This document shows positions 10,438-20,182 of a stretch of DNA of 64,000 bases, piece by piece. The notes beneath the pieces were generated by a model. It ran no database searches, was not told the DNA's origin, and saw only the letters and a list, made by a program, of their open reading frames with translations. The translations under genes and the position numbers were made by a program. How positions within the stretch are numbered: position 1 is the first letter of the stretch; the number at the start of each line of letters is the position of its first letter. The DNA lies in contig NZ_PFXK01000001.1 in NCBI RefSeq assembly GCF_002812955.1, positions 620,001 to 684,000 of the forward strand, in the 5' to 3' direction. The stretch is from Vibrio sp. HA2012 (GTDB taxonomy: Bacteria; Pseudomonadota; Gammaproteobacteria; Enterobacterales; Vibrionaceae).

Positions 10438-11892
10438 CTATTTATTCAACGCTTTGTGATACATGTCCACATATTCAACCGCCGACTGGTGCCAGCTAAA
10501 ATTACGCTTCATTGCTCTTAGCTGAATGTCATGCATCTTATCCGGTTGCTGCAAATAGAAAATCAGAGCACGTTGCATAGTAATAAGCAAATCCTTCGCC
10601 AAGGGATAATGGAAACCAAAGCCAGTTGCATTATCCGGATCAACATCAACGTCGATCACTGTATCTTTCAGCCCCCCGACTTCCCGGATAACAGGTAATG
10701 TTCCGTAAGCCATGCTGTAGATCTGGTTCAGACCACAAGCTTCAAACTCTGAAGGCATAAGGAAAAAATCCGCACCGGCTTCAACGAGATGAGCCAAACG
10801 GTTGCTGTACGCCTCAATAAAGGTGAACTTTTCCGGATGCCGCGAAGAAATACTACGCAGACTGTCAGCAATCTTAGGATCTCCGGTTCCTACGACCACA
10901 ATCTGAATATCATTGCGCAGGAACTGCTCCAGAATAGGCAATATGTAGTCAAACCCCTTTTGATGAGTCAACCGACAAACCATTCCAAATAGCGGTTTAT
11001 TCTCACATGGCAGGTGACATTCTGCCTGTAATACTTCCTTTGCGGCACTCTTACCCTGAAGCATACTGTTTTTATCTGCGGAATAATGCAGCGGTATGAA
11101 TTCATCCGTTTCCGGATTCCATTCGCTGTAATCACATCCGTTAAGGATCCCACACAAGTCACCGGCACGGCGGTTAAAATCATCCACCAGCCCGTGTGAC
11201 CCAACAGCCGTAAGTAACTCCTGAGCATAATTCGGACTCACTGCATTGATTTTATCTGCGTAGGCCAGCCCGGCTCTCAGCATACCAATATGAGAATGGC
11301 TGTAACGCAAATGCTCCATTCCTATCGCCTGAAGTTCGGGAATAATCTCCAGCTCAGAGTAGGAATAGATCCCCTGAAAAATAGCGTTATGTACGGTGAT
11401 CACGCTTTTTATATCAGCAAAAAATTCATGTTCCTGATAACGATTCTTCAGTAGAAATGGCACCAGTCCTGTGTGCCAGTCATTCGCATGAATAATATCC
11501 GGATGAATCCCCAGCTTAGGCAGACAGTCCAAAACGGCTGCACTAAAAAAACCGAAACGTTCACCATTATCAGCATATGCGACATTATTTTCAGCATAGA
11601 GATGAGGACGTTCAAAATATTTCCCACACTCAACGGCATAAACAGGTACACCATCCAGACTCATTTTTCTTATTTTATAAGGCGTATGCGGCCAGAATTC
11701 GAGTTCTGTAGAGAGGATTTCTTCTGCCTCATAAAATCCGGGAAGAAGGCTATAACCGGGAATAGCGATAGCAACGTCATGACCAAGCTCCTGCAGGGCT
11801 TTAGGCAGAGCCTTGGCTACATCAGCCAAGCCTCCGCTTTTTACCAGACCCTGAGCTTCAGAAACAGTAAACCAAATTTTTGTTTGTTCCAT
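10438..11892 (-). CDS. glgA: GlgA, glycogen synthase (ADP-glucose)
   Basis: Transfers glucose from ADP-glucose to the growing alpha-1,4-glucan. GT5 family, 484 residues against about 477 in E. coli. The N-terminal ADP-glucose site KSGGLADVAKALPKAL is at about residues 17-32. Further motifs are HANDWHTGLVPFLLKN, GMVCRLTHQKGFD, and the C-terminal MPSEFEACGLNQIYSMAYGTLPV with the conserved glutamate and cysteine. An upstream ATG at 11904 lies inside glgC; the ATG at 11892 directly follows the glgC stop and gives the expected MEQTKIWF start. Co-transcribed with glgC. Confidence 0.95.
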   Translation of the reverse strand: MEQTKIWFTVSEAQGLVKSGGLADVAKALPKALQELGHDVAIAIPGYSLLPGFYEAEEILSTELEFWPHTPYKIRKMSLDGVPVYAVECGKYFERPHLYAENNVAYADNGERFGFFSAAVLDCLPKLGIHPDIIHANDWHTGLVPFLLKNRYQEHEFFADIKSVITVHNAIFQGIYSYSELEIIPELQAIGMEHLRYSHSHIGMLRAGLAYADKINAVSPNYAQELLTAVGSHGLVDDFNRRAGDLCGILNGCDYSEWNPETDEFIPLHYSADKNSMLQGKSAAKEVLQAECHLPCENKPLFGMVCRLTHQKGFDYILPILEQFLRNDIQIVVVGTGDPKIADSLRSISSRHPEKFTFIEAYSNRLAHLVEAGADFFLMPSEFEACGLNQIYSMAYGTLPVIREVGGLKDTVIDVDVDPDNATGFGFHYPLAKDLLITMQRALIFYLQQPDKMHDIQLRAMKRNFSWHQSAVEYVDMYHKALNK

Positions 11893-11893
11893 T

Positions 11894-13111
11894 CTAGAAC
11901 CCAACTTTTGTTCCTTTTGCTATAACCACAATCCCTTCAGGTGATACATGGAACCGCTTAGCATCAAGCTCCGGATTCTCTCCAATCACTGTTCCAGGTG
12001 CGATCTCAACATATTTATCTATTATTACTCTTCGGATACTGCAACCGGCACCAATTTTCACTTCACCCAGTAGAATAGACTCACTAATCATTGAACCTGG
12101 TGCAATATTACTCCGGTAGCCTAACACAGATTTATAAACATGCGCACCCTGAACATAGCTGCCACCAGCAACCAGACTATCTTTTATATTCGTTTCGTGA
12201 TCACCGGTATCTGCAAATGTAGCTGGTGGTAACGGCGGAAAGTAAGTATGTAAAGGCCACTTTCGGTTATACAGTGAGAATTGCGGGTCTTTATCCAGCA
12301 AGTCCATATGTGCCGACCAGTAAGAATCTATCGTACCGACATCGCGCCAATAAGTTGCTTCTTTTTCGCCATGAATAACATTAGTTGAGAAATCATAAAC
12401 ATATACGCCACCTTCACGATACATCTTCGGTATAATATCTTTACCAAAGTCATGACTGGATGTTTTATTTGCAGCATCTTCACGCAGTTCCCGACACAGT
12501 GAACTGGTATCGAAAATATAGTTTCCCATAGAAACCAGCGCATGTTCTGGATCACCCGGAATAGGTTTAGGTTGAGCCGGCTTCTCCTCAAATCCAATCA
12601 TTTTCCCCTCTTCATCAACCTGAATCACCCCAAACTGAGAGGCATCGGATAACGGCATTTTCAATGCCGAAACTGTCAGACGGGCATCTTTTGCCTTGTG
12701 ATAATCCAACATTTGCCGGATATCCATCTTATAAATATGGTCAGATCCAAAGATGCATACCTGCTCTGGATCAGCCAGTTCGACAAAACTGATATTCTGG
12801 TAGATGGCATCTGCCGTACCTTCATACCACCGTTTACCATCACGCATCTGAGCGGGAACCGAGTCGATAAAACTTCCGGTAATCCCGGACAAATTCCAGC
12901 CTTTTTTCATATGCAGATAAAGCGACTGCGATTTAAACTGAGTAAGCACATAAATTTGGGTTAGTCCTGCATTCACAAAGTTATTCAGCGCAAAATCGAT
13001 CAACCGATAACTACCACCAAACGGAACAGAGGGTTTACTGCGACTTTCTGTCAGAGGGCACAGGCGGGAACCTTCTCCGCCAGCAAGAATCATACTTAAT
13101 ACACCAGCCAT
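11894..13111 (-). CDS. glgC: GlgC, glucose-1-phosphate adenylyltransferase
   Basis: Makes ADP-glucose from ATP and glucose-1-phosphate, the committed step of glycogen synthesis. The protein is 405 residues. The pyrophosphorylase motif GGEGSRLCPLTESRSKPSVPFGG-like segment lies at about residues 11-33. The substrate loop WYEGTADAIYQN and CIFGSDHIYKMD follow, then a C-terminal left-handed beta-helix region of hexapeptide-like repeats. A longer frame begins at 13231, but its extra 40 residues are not family-like. The ATG at 13111 has a good GGAG site 9-10 nt upstream. No glgB, glgP or glgX is adjacent. Confidence 0.95.
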   Translation of the reverse strand: MAGVLSMILAGGEGSRLCPLTESRSKPSVPFGGSYRLIDFALNNFVNAGLTQIYVLTQFKSQSLYLHMKKGWNLSGITGSFIDSVPAQMRDGKRWYEGTADAIYQNISFVELADPEQVCIFGSDHIYKMDIRQMLDYHKAKDARLTVSALKMPLSDASQFGVIQVDEEGKMIGFEEKPAQPKPIPGDPEHALVSMGNYIFDTSSLCRELREDAANKTSSHDFGKDIIPKMYREGGVYVYDFSTNVIHGEKEATYWRDVGTIDSYWSAHMDLLDKDPQFSLYNRKWPLHTYFPPLPPATFADTGDHETNIKDSLVAGGSYVQGAHVYKSVLGYRSNIAPGSMISESILLGEVKIGAGCSIRRVIIDKYVEIAPGTVIGENPELDAKRFHVSPEGIVVIAKGTKVGF

Positions 13112-13556
13112 TGTTGTAATTCTCCAAATAGTCAAAGCAAAGTAAGAAAACCGCCTATGCCTATAGAAAGGTACAGTCTGTACACTTTCAGGGTAAATAC
13201 AGACGGCTATAAAATCGAGTCCGGATGTCACTGTCTGAGGGGGTAATCCTCTGTGAGAGGAAGAAAACTTCCAGCAATAATCAGGGCATGCAGTGAGTCA
13301 CATCAGTATGTCACTTGTTACTTGTTACTATACGTATTTCTAATTTATTTTTTTGTTGTGTATCACACTGAATACTTGAAATTTATTTTCAAAATAATAA
13401 CGATATTAACCTTACTATAACATTCACGAATTGCAATAGCTCTGAGAAAAAAACTTGCTATAAAGCAAAAACTTAATATATATCGGTTGGTTCTGAGACA
13501 CGAACAGGAAGAAGGGTAATGAAGGAACGGTGAAATAGAAATGCGCTGATTGTTAA
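13112..13556. other. Non-coding region upstream of glgC
   Basis: AT-rich gap between the glgC start and the topA terminator. It must hold the glgCA promoter. I see only a short GTACAGTCTGTAC palindrome (around 13170) and no confident operator, small gene or RNA. Confidence 0.5.
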
Positions 13557-13557
13557 T

Positions 13558-13586
13558 AAAAAAGGCGATCATCTGATCGCCTTTTG
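13558..13586 (-). terminator. Intrinsic terminator after topA
   Basis: AAAAGGCGATC and GATCGCCTTTT form a long stem with a tight loop immediately after the topA stop. Confidence 0.8.
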
Positions 13587-13589
13587 TAC

Positions 13590-16211
13590 TTATTTTTTCT
13601 TTCTTTTATCTGTTATTTCCCATTTACCGTCAATATAGAGTGCGGTCCAGCCTGATGGTTTATTATCAATCTCTGAGCGGACATAGTGCTCTTTAGATTT
13701 CCGGCTAAAACGCACAACGGTCGGGATCCCATCAGGATCCGCTGTCGGAGCTGTCGTCAGGTACAGGAATTTCTCGGCAATACGTTCCTTAAACTGAACC
13801 AACTCAGCGACCAGAGGAGCCCGGGTTTCACGTGATTTAGGGAAATTGCTGGCTGCCATAAACAGGCCCGATGCGCCATCACGCAGCACAAAATAAGCAT
13901 CTGAATTTGTACATGGCAGCTCAGGAAAATGTACCGGCTCTTCTTTTGGCGGAGCAACTTCACCGTTTCTCAGGATCTTACGTGTGTTCTTACACGCTTC
14001 GTTAGTACACCCCATGTATTTCCCGAAACGACCATTTTTCAGTACCATATCGGCACCACATTTGTCACATTCGACAACGGGTCCCTCATACCCTTTCAGC
14101 TTAAATTCACCATATTCGACAATGTAACCGTCACAGTTAGGATTATCACCACAAACATGTAATTTACGCTTATCGTCGATAAGGTAAGCGTCCATCGCTA
14201 CGCCACACTTAGGGCAACGTTTTTTCGCTCTCAGTGCTGCCGTTTCAACATCTTCTTCCAGAACATTGATAATGCCCTCTTCATCCCCCAGATTGATCGT
14301 TGTCTTACAACGCTCTTTCGGCGGAAGAGCATAACCGGAACAGCCAAGAAATACCCCCGTGGATGCCGTACGAATCCCCATAGGGCGACCACAGGTCGGA
14401 CATTCAATATCTGTCAGGACGATATTGTTTGGCTTCATGCCACCTTCCATCTCATCCAGTTCAGCTTTTTCCAGATCGCCGGAGAAATCAGAGAAAAAGT
14501 TATCCAATACTCCTTTCCAGTTGGTATCTCCGGTTGCGATCTGATCCAACTTCTGCTCCATACGGGCAGTAAAATCATAGTTCATCAAATCGTTAAAACT
14601 GTCATCCAGACGATCCGTTACGATTTCACCCATTTTTTCAGCATAGAAGCGACGCTGATCCACCTTGACATAACCGCGATCTTGGATAGTCGAAATAATA
14701 GAAGCATAAGTCGAAGGGCGTCCGATTCCTCGTTTTTCCAGTTCCTTAACCAAAGCGGCCTCCGTATAACGTGCCGGCGGCTTGGTAAAATGCTGTTTAG
14801 GATCCAACTTTTGCAGGTTAAGCATATCGCCAATCTGAACAGCCGGAAGGATCTGATCTTCATTCTTGCCTAAAGGACGCTGTACACGGGTCCAGCCGTC
14901 AAACTTCAAAATGCGTCCTTTGGCTTTCAACGTGTATTCTGCTGCTTTTACGCTGATCGTGGTCGAATCGTACTGTGCTGGCGTCATCTGACAGGCAACA
15001 AACTGATTCCAGATCAAAGCATACAGTTTATGCGCATCCGGATCCATGCCCTGCAGGTCTGCCGCCATAACCTCAACACTGGAAGGACGAATCGCTTCGT
15101 GCGCTTCCTGCGCCCCTTCTTTGCTTCCGTAGACATTCGCTTTAGCCGGGAGGTAAGCATCACCAAACTCGGCAGAGATATAGCCTCTGACGGCCTCTAC
15201 GGCTTCCTGACTCAGATTGGTCGAGTCCGTTCGCATATAAGTGATATAGCCCGCTTCATACAGACGCTGAGCCAGCATCATAGTTTTCTTAACACCATAA
15301 CCCAGACGAGTACTTGCAGCCTGCTGCAGAGTCGAAGTAATGTAAGGTGCTGACGGTTTGCTCTGAGTCGGACGATCTTCTCTCTTACACACTTCATACG
15401 CCGACTGTTCCAGAATCATCATTGCTGTTTTTGCTTCTGATTCATTAACCGGCTTAAAGGCCTCACCAGCTTTTTGTGCTACCAGAAGGCGAAAATCGGT
15501 TTTATCCTGTGTCTTGGTATCAGCGTGAATATCCCAGAATTCTTCAGGAACAAACGCATTGATTTCCCGCTCACGTTCAACCAGCAGTTTTACCGCAACA
15601 GACTGAACACGACCAGCAGATAAGCCACGCGCCACTTTTTTCCACAACAGAGGAGAGACCATAAAGCCTACAACCCGATCCATAAACCGGCGAGCCTGCT
15701 GGGCATTCACACCGTCCATATTCAGCTCACCCGGAGCCTGAAACGCCTGCTGAATGGCATTTTTCGTAATTTCATTAAAGACTACACGTTTGTATCGCTC
15801 TTCATCGCCACCGATGATCTCACGAAGGTGCCATGCGATAGCTTCTCCTTCGCGGTCCAAATCGGTTGCGAGATAAACCTGATCGGCATCTTTTGCCAGT
15901 TTCTGCAGTTCAGCGACTACTTTTTCTTTACCCGGCAGTATCTGATAGTTGGCTTCCCAGCCATGAAACGGGTCGATGCCCATTTTTTTGATTAGTGCCG
16001 TTTTCTCTTTCTCTTTTTTTATCCGGGCTTTTTCTTCCGGACTCAAACCCTTGGTTGAAATTGGTGCGGCTTTCTGGCCACTGCTCTGGCCTGCTGTAGG
16101 AAGATCGCGGACATGTCCCACACTCGACTTAACGATATAGTCTTTACCAAGATACTTATTAATCGTTTTCGCCTTGGCTGGTGATTCCACTATTACCAGT
16201 GACTTACCCAT
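13590..16211 (-). CDS. topA: TopA, DNA topoisomerase I
   Basis: Type IA topoisomerase that relaxes negative supercoils behind RNA polymerase. The protein is 873 residues. The TOPRIM domain starts [20 protein letters not shown] and includes the metal-binding [15 protein letters not shown]. The active-site tyrosine is in [11 protein letters not shown] near residue 324. The C-terminal part has three cysteine-rich zinc-ribbon units ([14 protein letters not shown] and CDKCGADM) between about residues 595 and 735. The frame extends 7 codons upstream to a TTG, but the ATG at 16211 gives the conserved [10 protein letters not shown] start. It is divergent from yciN, as in E. coli. Confidence 0.96.
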   Translation of the reverse strand: MGKSLVIVESPAKAKTINKYLGKDYIVKSSVGHVRDLPTAGQSSGQKAAPISTKGLSPEEKARIKKEKEKTALIKKMGIDPFHGWEANYQILPGKEKVVAELQKLAKDADQVYLATDLDREGEAIAWHLREIIGGDEERYKRVVFNEITKNAIQQAFQAPGELNMDGVNAQQARRFMDRVVGFMVSPLLWKKVARGLSAGRVQSVAVKLLVEREREINAFVPEEFWDIHADTKTQDKTDFRLLVAQKAGEAFKPVNESEAKTAMMILEQSAYEVCKREDRPTQSKPSAPYITSTLQQAASTRLGYGVKKTMMLAQRLYEAGYITYMRTDSTNLSQEAVEAVRGYISAEFGDAYLPAKANVYGSKEGAQEAHEAIRPSSVEVMAADLQGMDPDAHKLYALIWNQFVACQMTPAQYDSTTISVKAAEYTLKAKGRILKFDGWTRVQRPLGKNEDQILPAVQIGDMLNLQKLDPKQHFTKPPARYTEAALVKELEKRGIGRPSTYASIISTIQDRGYVKVDQRRFYAEKMGEIVTDRLDDSFNDLMNYDFTARMEQKLDQIATGDTNWKGVLDNFFSDFSGDLEKAELDEMEGGMKPNNIVLTDIECPTCGRPMGIRTASTGVFLGCSGYALPPKERCKTTINLGDEEGIINVLEEDVETAALRAKKRCPKCGVAMDAYLIDDKRKLHVCGDNPNCDGYIVEYGEFKLKGYEGPVVECDKCGADMVLKNGRFGKYMGCTNEACKNTRKILRNGEVAPPKEEPVHFPELPCTNSDAYFVLRDGASGLFMAASNFPKSRETRAPLVAELVQFKERIAEKFLYLTTAPTADPDGIPTVVRFSRKSKEHYVRSEIDNKPSGWTALYIDGKWEITDKRKKK

Positions 16212-16602
16212 AATTGATTCTGACGTCCTCAATCACTCTGAATGATCCCATGCCACAAACATTCTCGTCCGTGCATATACCATTCCTAAAATTTATGTCT
16301 TTTTTTACTATTGAGCGAGATTTAATGAAGGTCAACCTGTTTTTATAAAAATCAGGCTGACAAATTAATAACTGATGTCTTATTCACCAGTTCCCCAGCA
16401 AGAGACTGCCTTACCTTCTCTGAATCCGGTGAAAACACACGCATAAAGATGCGGGGAGAATAAACATGCCAACGCATTGCTACCAATAAATTTCTCTATT
16501 CATGCTGTTAATTACGCTGTAAGTCACAAAATAATTGAAATTTTACGGTTCACCCATACACTGTCGCCTATGCAATGTACTCAGTAACCCGGAGAAACCA
16601 CC
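16212..16602. other. Non-coding region between topA and yciN with a long palindrome
   Basis: 391 bp of AT-rich divergent intergenic DNA. The one structured element is at 16331-16361: GTCAACCTG and CAGGCTGAC flank TTTTTATAAAAAT, a 31-bp near-perfect palindrome with one mismatched pair. Otherwise no small gene or RNA was recognised. Confidence 0.6.
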
Positions 16603-16848
16603 ATGAGTGAGAAGAAAAGTATTTCTGAATCAGACCTTCTAATGATTGCCAATCAGATTATTCAGGATCATGATAGCTACATTGAAGGAATGCGGGCAGA
16701 TTCAGTAGAAGAAAAAGATGAAGTACTGGTGTTCAAAGGAAACTATTTTCTGGATACTAACGGCCTGCCAACTCTGGAAACAACTGCCGTTTTCAATATG
16801 TTCAAGTATCTGGCGCACCACCTGTCTAAGGAATTTACGCTTAGGTAA
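16603..16848 (+). CDS. yciN: YciN family protein
   Basis: An 81-residue protein matching E. coli YciN along its length, notably VLVFKGNYFLDTNGLPT and TAVFNMFKYLAHHLS. The function is unknown. In E. coli it also lies beside topA on the opposite strand, so the pairing is conserved. A clear GGAG ribosome-binding site (CCGGAGAAACCACC) precedes the ATG. Soluble, with no signal peptide. Confidence 0.9.
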   Translation: MSEKKSISESDLLMIANQIIQDHDSYIEGMRADSVEEKDEVLVFKGNYFLDTNGLPTLETTAVFNMFKYLAHHLSKEFTLR

Positions 16849-16860
16849 GTACTTATGATG

Positions 16861-16895
16861 AAAACAGGCAGGTATTAATAAGTAACCCCTGCCTG
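16861..16895 (-). terminator. Probable terminator after aroA
   Basis: CAGGCAGG (16865-16872) and CCTGCCTG (16888-16895) form a perfect 8-bp stem. On the minus strand a short TTTT follows, suiting aroA read-out. The T-tail is short. Confidence 0.6.
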
Positions 16896-16920
16896 ATGAC
16901 CGATAGATCTAAACCCGAAC

Positions 16921-18204
16921 TTAGCCCAGACTGAGTCCTTTTAACTTATCAAAATAATCCGGGAACGTTTTTGACGTACACTTAGGGTCATTGATGGTGA
17001 CCGGAGTATCGCTAAGAGCAACCAGCGAAAAACACATCGCCATACGGTGATCATCGTAGGTATCAATTTCCGCATGCTTAATCTGAACCGGTGGCGTGAT
17101 AATAATATAATCTTCGCCCTCTTCAATTTCAGCACCGACTTTACGTAATTCTGTTGCCATTGCCGCCAGACGGTCTGTCTCTTTCACCCGCCAGTTATAT
17201 ACATTACGGATAGCCGTTGTTCCCTCAGCAAACAGAGCAGTTGTTGCGATAGTCATTGCCGCATCCGGAATATGATTAAAGTCCATATCGATGGCTTTCA
17301 GTTCACCACGACGGGCGATCACATAATCCTCTCCCCACTCAATTTGGGTTCCCATTTTCTCCAGTGCATCCGCAAACTGAACATCCCCCTGAATGCTGTG
17401 TTTACCGATACCTGTCACTTTAACCGCACCGCCTTTAATTGCAGCGGCAGCCAGGAAATAAGACGCTGAGGACGCATCACCTTCAACCAAAAAATCACCG
17501 GGAGCAACATATGATTGCCCGGCAGGGATCACAAATTCCTGATAATCACGATTTTCTACCGTAACGCCAAACTGACGCATAATATGCAGTGTAATATCAA
17601 TATAAGGTTTAGACACCAGTTCACCATTAATCTGAATGGTGACTTCACCTTCAGCAAGTGGTGCCGACATCAGAAACGCCGTCAGAAACTGACTGGAGAT
17701 AGAACCGTCGATTGAAACTCTGCCAGCATTCAGACCTGTTCCTGTTATTTTTAGTGGCGGAAAATGTTCATTTTCCAGATATTCCACCTGAGCACCGGCC
17801 TCACGCAGAGCATCCACAAGATGTCCGATAGGACGTTCTTTCATCCGCGGTTCACCGGTTAAAATATAATCCCCTTTACCCAGACACAAAGCGGCAGCCA
17901 ATGGACGCATTGCCGTACCGGCATTCCCCAAAAACAGCTCCAGCTCCCCGGATATAGAAAAGGCATGCCCTAACCCTTCAACCTCGCAAACGGTTTTATC
18001 TTCCGACAAACGATAGGTTACGCCAAGTTTAGTCAGCGCATTAAGCATATGGCGGATATCATCACTATCCAGAAGATTGGTTAAGCGGGTAGTACCTTTA
18101 GAAAGAGCGGCCAGAAGAAGGGCCCGGTTCGACACACTTTTTGATCCCGGCAGGTTTACTTCACCATTGACCTGGCGAATAGGTTGTAGCGTAAGGCTGT
18201 CCAT
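16921..18204 (-). CDS. aroA: AroA, 3-phosphoshikimate 1-carboxyvinyltransferase
   Basis: EPSP synthase, the sixth step of the shikimate pathway. It joins phosphoenolpyruvate to shikimate-3-phosphate. The 427 residues match the family length. Diagnostic motifs are [17 protein letters not shown] near the N-terminus, [53 protein letters not shown] and the C-terminal [14 protein letters not shown]. The NAGTAMRP loop is the glyphosate-sensitive class I form. Monocistronic, convergent with yciN. Confidence 0.97.
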   Translation of the reverse strand: MDSLTLQPIRQVNGEVNLPGSKSVSNRALLLAALSKGTTRLTNLLDSDDIRHMLNALTKLGVTYRLSEDKTVCEVEGLGHAFSISGELELFLGNAGTAMRPLAAALCLGKGDYILTGEPRMKERPIGHLVDALREAGAQVEYLENEHFPPLKITGTGLNAGRVSIDGSISSQFLTAFLMSAPLAEGEVTIQINGELVSKPYIDITLHIMRQFGVTVENRDYQEFVIPAGQSYVAPGDFLVEGDASSASYFLAAAAIKGGAVKVTGIGKHSIQGDVQFADALEKMGTQIEWGEDYVIARRGELKAIDMDFNHIPDAAMTIATTALFAEGTTAIRNVYNWRVKETDRLAAMATELRKVGAEIEEGEDYIIITPPVQIKHAEIDTYDDHRMAMCFSLVALSDTPVTINDPKCTSKTFPDYFDKLKGLSLG

Positions 18205-18385
18205 TAAAACTGATTGTCCTTGAAATTATCACGCAGAACACGTGAAAACTGAATTTTTCGTACTGGCAGACTAGCTAATTTTGACCAAAATCGCCAGCAG
18301 AAATCATTCCCAAGTCAGAGGAATCCCCTTTATACTAATGGTTATAACTTCTTACCGAGCCCGCAGCGCCGTAATTTATTGACTC

Positions 18386-19117
18386 ATGACCATCTATCTT
18401 CCGGAACTCAGCCCATATGACACCCAGTTTCCCTCTCCAGGTGAAGCACTCACCGATCCTAACGGTTTGCTGGCTATGGGTGGAGACCTCAGTCCTGAAA
18501 GGCTGATATCAGCATATAACTGCGGTATCTTTCCCTGGTATAGCCTCAGTGATCCTATTCTATGGTGGAGCCCCTCCCCCAGAGCCATATTTATTCCGGG
18601 AGAATTTACCCCATCCAGAAGTCTGAAAAAATTCTTTCGCAGATCCGGTTACCGGGTCAGTATAAACCAGGTAACGGAAACCGTTATTCGCCTCTGTGGC
18701 AGCCTGCGTACCGAAGATGAAACTTGGCTGGATGAAAAAATGCAGGCCGCCTATACTGAACTGGCTCATCGGGGGCTCTGTCACTCAGTTGAAGTATGGG
18801 ATGGTGATGAGTTAGTCGGTGGACTTTATGGGGTTCAGGTCGGGCTGATTTTCTGTGGTGAATCCATGTTTAGCCTGAAATCAAACGCATCTAAGATTGC
18901 TCTGTGGGCATTCTGTGAGCATTTCCACCGCCACGGAGGCAAATTGATCGATTGCCAAATTCTAAATCCACATACCGAATCACTCGGGGCAATTGAAATT
19001 GCGCGCTCTGACTATCTGACATTACTGGAAACCCTGAGATCCAAAAACATCGATACCTCTTGTTACACAAAACAGTGGCTGACAGAGATAACACCCCGGC
19101 AGGAAGACTCGTTATGA
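18386..19117 (+). CDS. aat: Aat, leucyl/phenylalanyl-tRNA-protein transferase
   Basis: Adds Leu or Phe from aminoacyl-tRNA to proteins with N-terminal Lys or Arg, creating primary destabilising residues for ClpS-ClpAP. The protein is 243 residues. Motifs are GLLAMGGDLSPERLISAYNCGIFPWYS, ILWWSPSPRAIF, HSVEVWDGDELVGGLYGVQVG and FCGESMFSLKSNASKIAL. The stop overlaps the bpt ATG by 4 nt (ATGA). No strong ribosome-binding site is visible before the ATG. Confidence 0.96.
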   Translation: MTIYLPELSPYDTQFPSPGEALTDPNGLLAMGGDLSPERLISAYNCGIFPWYSLSDPILWWSPSPRAIFIPGEFTPSRSLKKFFRRSGYRVSINQVTETVIRLCGSLRTEDETWLDEKMQAAYTELAHRGLCHSVEVWDGDELVGGLYGVQVGLIFCGESMFSLKSNASKIALWAFCEHFHRHGGKLIDCQILNPHTESLGAIEIARSDYLTLLETLRSKNIDTSCYTKQWLTEITPRQEDSL

Positions 19118-19812
19118 TCCCGAAAGAACAGCATATAAAAATAGGCTTAACCTCATATAACCCTTGCAGTTATCTGAAATCCCATTCAGAAAGAGTGGCT
19201 GTGGCCTTAGATAAGACCCTGCACTGTTGTAACGGATATGAAATGCTGCTGGCCAATGGATTCAGACGCAGCGGAGACACCATCTATACTCCTTATTGTG
19301 GCTCCTGTGTCGCTTGTGAAGCCATACGTATCCCGATAACCGATTTCAGACCCACCAGAAGCCAGAAACGGCTGCTCAGAAAAAGCCGCACTCTGCGCCG
19401 AGAGCTCAAACCGGAAATGGATGAAGGCTGGTTTGGATTATATAGCCGCTATGTAACGGCCCGTCATCAGGACGGAAGCATGTACCCGCCGAAAAAAGAT
19501 CAATTCTACAATTTTGCTCACTGTCAGTGGCTGAATACTCAATTTTTGCACATCTACGATGAAGAGCGCCTGATTGCCGTTGCCGTTACGGATATCATGG
19601 AACACAGCATCAGCGCATTTTATACCTTCTTCGACCCTGACTATCCGTTTTCTATCGGAACTATTGCCGTTCTGTGCCAGATTGAATTCTGCCAGAAACA
19701 TGGTAAACAGTGGCTTTATCTCGGATATCAGATAGACGAGTGCCCGGCAATGAACTATAAAGTTCGCTTTCAGCCACATCAAAGGCTAGTAAATCACCGG
19801 TGGCAAGGGTAG
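19114..19812 (+). CDS. bpt: Bpt, bacterial (ATE-like) aspartate/glutamate leucyltransferase
   Basis: Attaches leucine to proteins with N-terminal Asp or Glu, the second entry into the bacterial N-degron pathway. The protein is 232 residues. The N-terminal cysteine-containing ATE_N segment includes NPCSYL and YTPYCGSCVACEAIRIPI, and the C-terminal ATE_C part includes FYTFFDPDYPFSIGTIAVL and WLYLGYQIDECPAMNYKVRFQP. An upstream ATG at 19060 lies within aat; the ATG at 19114, in an ATGA overlap, gives the family-like start MIPKEQHIKIGL. Confidence 0.95.
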   Translation: MIPKEQHIKIGLTSYNPCSYLKSHSERVAVALDKTLHCCNGYEMLLANGFRRSGDTIYTPYCGSCVACEAIRIPITDFRPTRSQKRLLRKSRTLRRELKPEMDEGWFGLYSRYVTARHQDGSMYPPKKDQFYNFAHCQWLNTQFLHIYDEERLIAVAVTDIMEHSISAFYTFFDPDYPFSIGTIAVLCQIEFCQKHGKQWLYLGYQIDECPAMNYKVRFQPHQRLVNHRWQG

Positions 19813-19890
19813 AATACGCCCCAACTTATTTATATCTGTTTTAATGGCATAACGCTGCCGTTAATATTGCCTGTTTCTAAAGAGGATTAA

Positions 19891-20109
<219 letters not shown>

Positions 20110-20127
20110 TTCTCAGTTATCCGGCAC

Positions 20128-20158
20128 AAAAAAACGGAGCCTGAATGCTCCGTTTTTT
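20128..20158. terminator. Bidirectional terminator between infA and clpA
   Basis: AAAAAACGGAGC and GCTCCGTTTTTT form a 12-bp perfect stem around CTGAAT, suitable for both convergent genes. Confidence 0.9.
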
Positions 20159-20182
20159 GTGTCTGACGTTCCGGCTTTTCGA

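Noticed and set aside
13112..13231. N-terminal extension of GlgC (start at 13231)
   Set aside because: The extra 40 residues are not family-like, and a good ribosome-binding site precedes the internal ATG at 13111.
20110..20182. A serine tRNA gene between infA and clpA as in E. coli
   Set aside because: The 73-bp gap holds only the terminator; no cloverleaf can be drawn.
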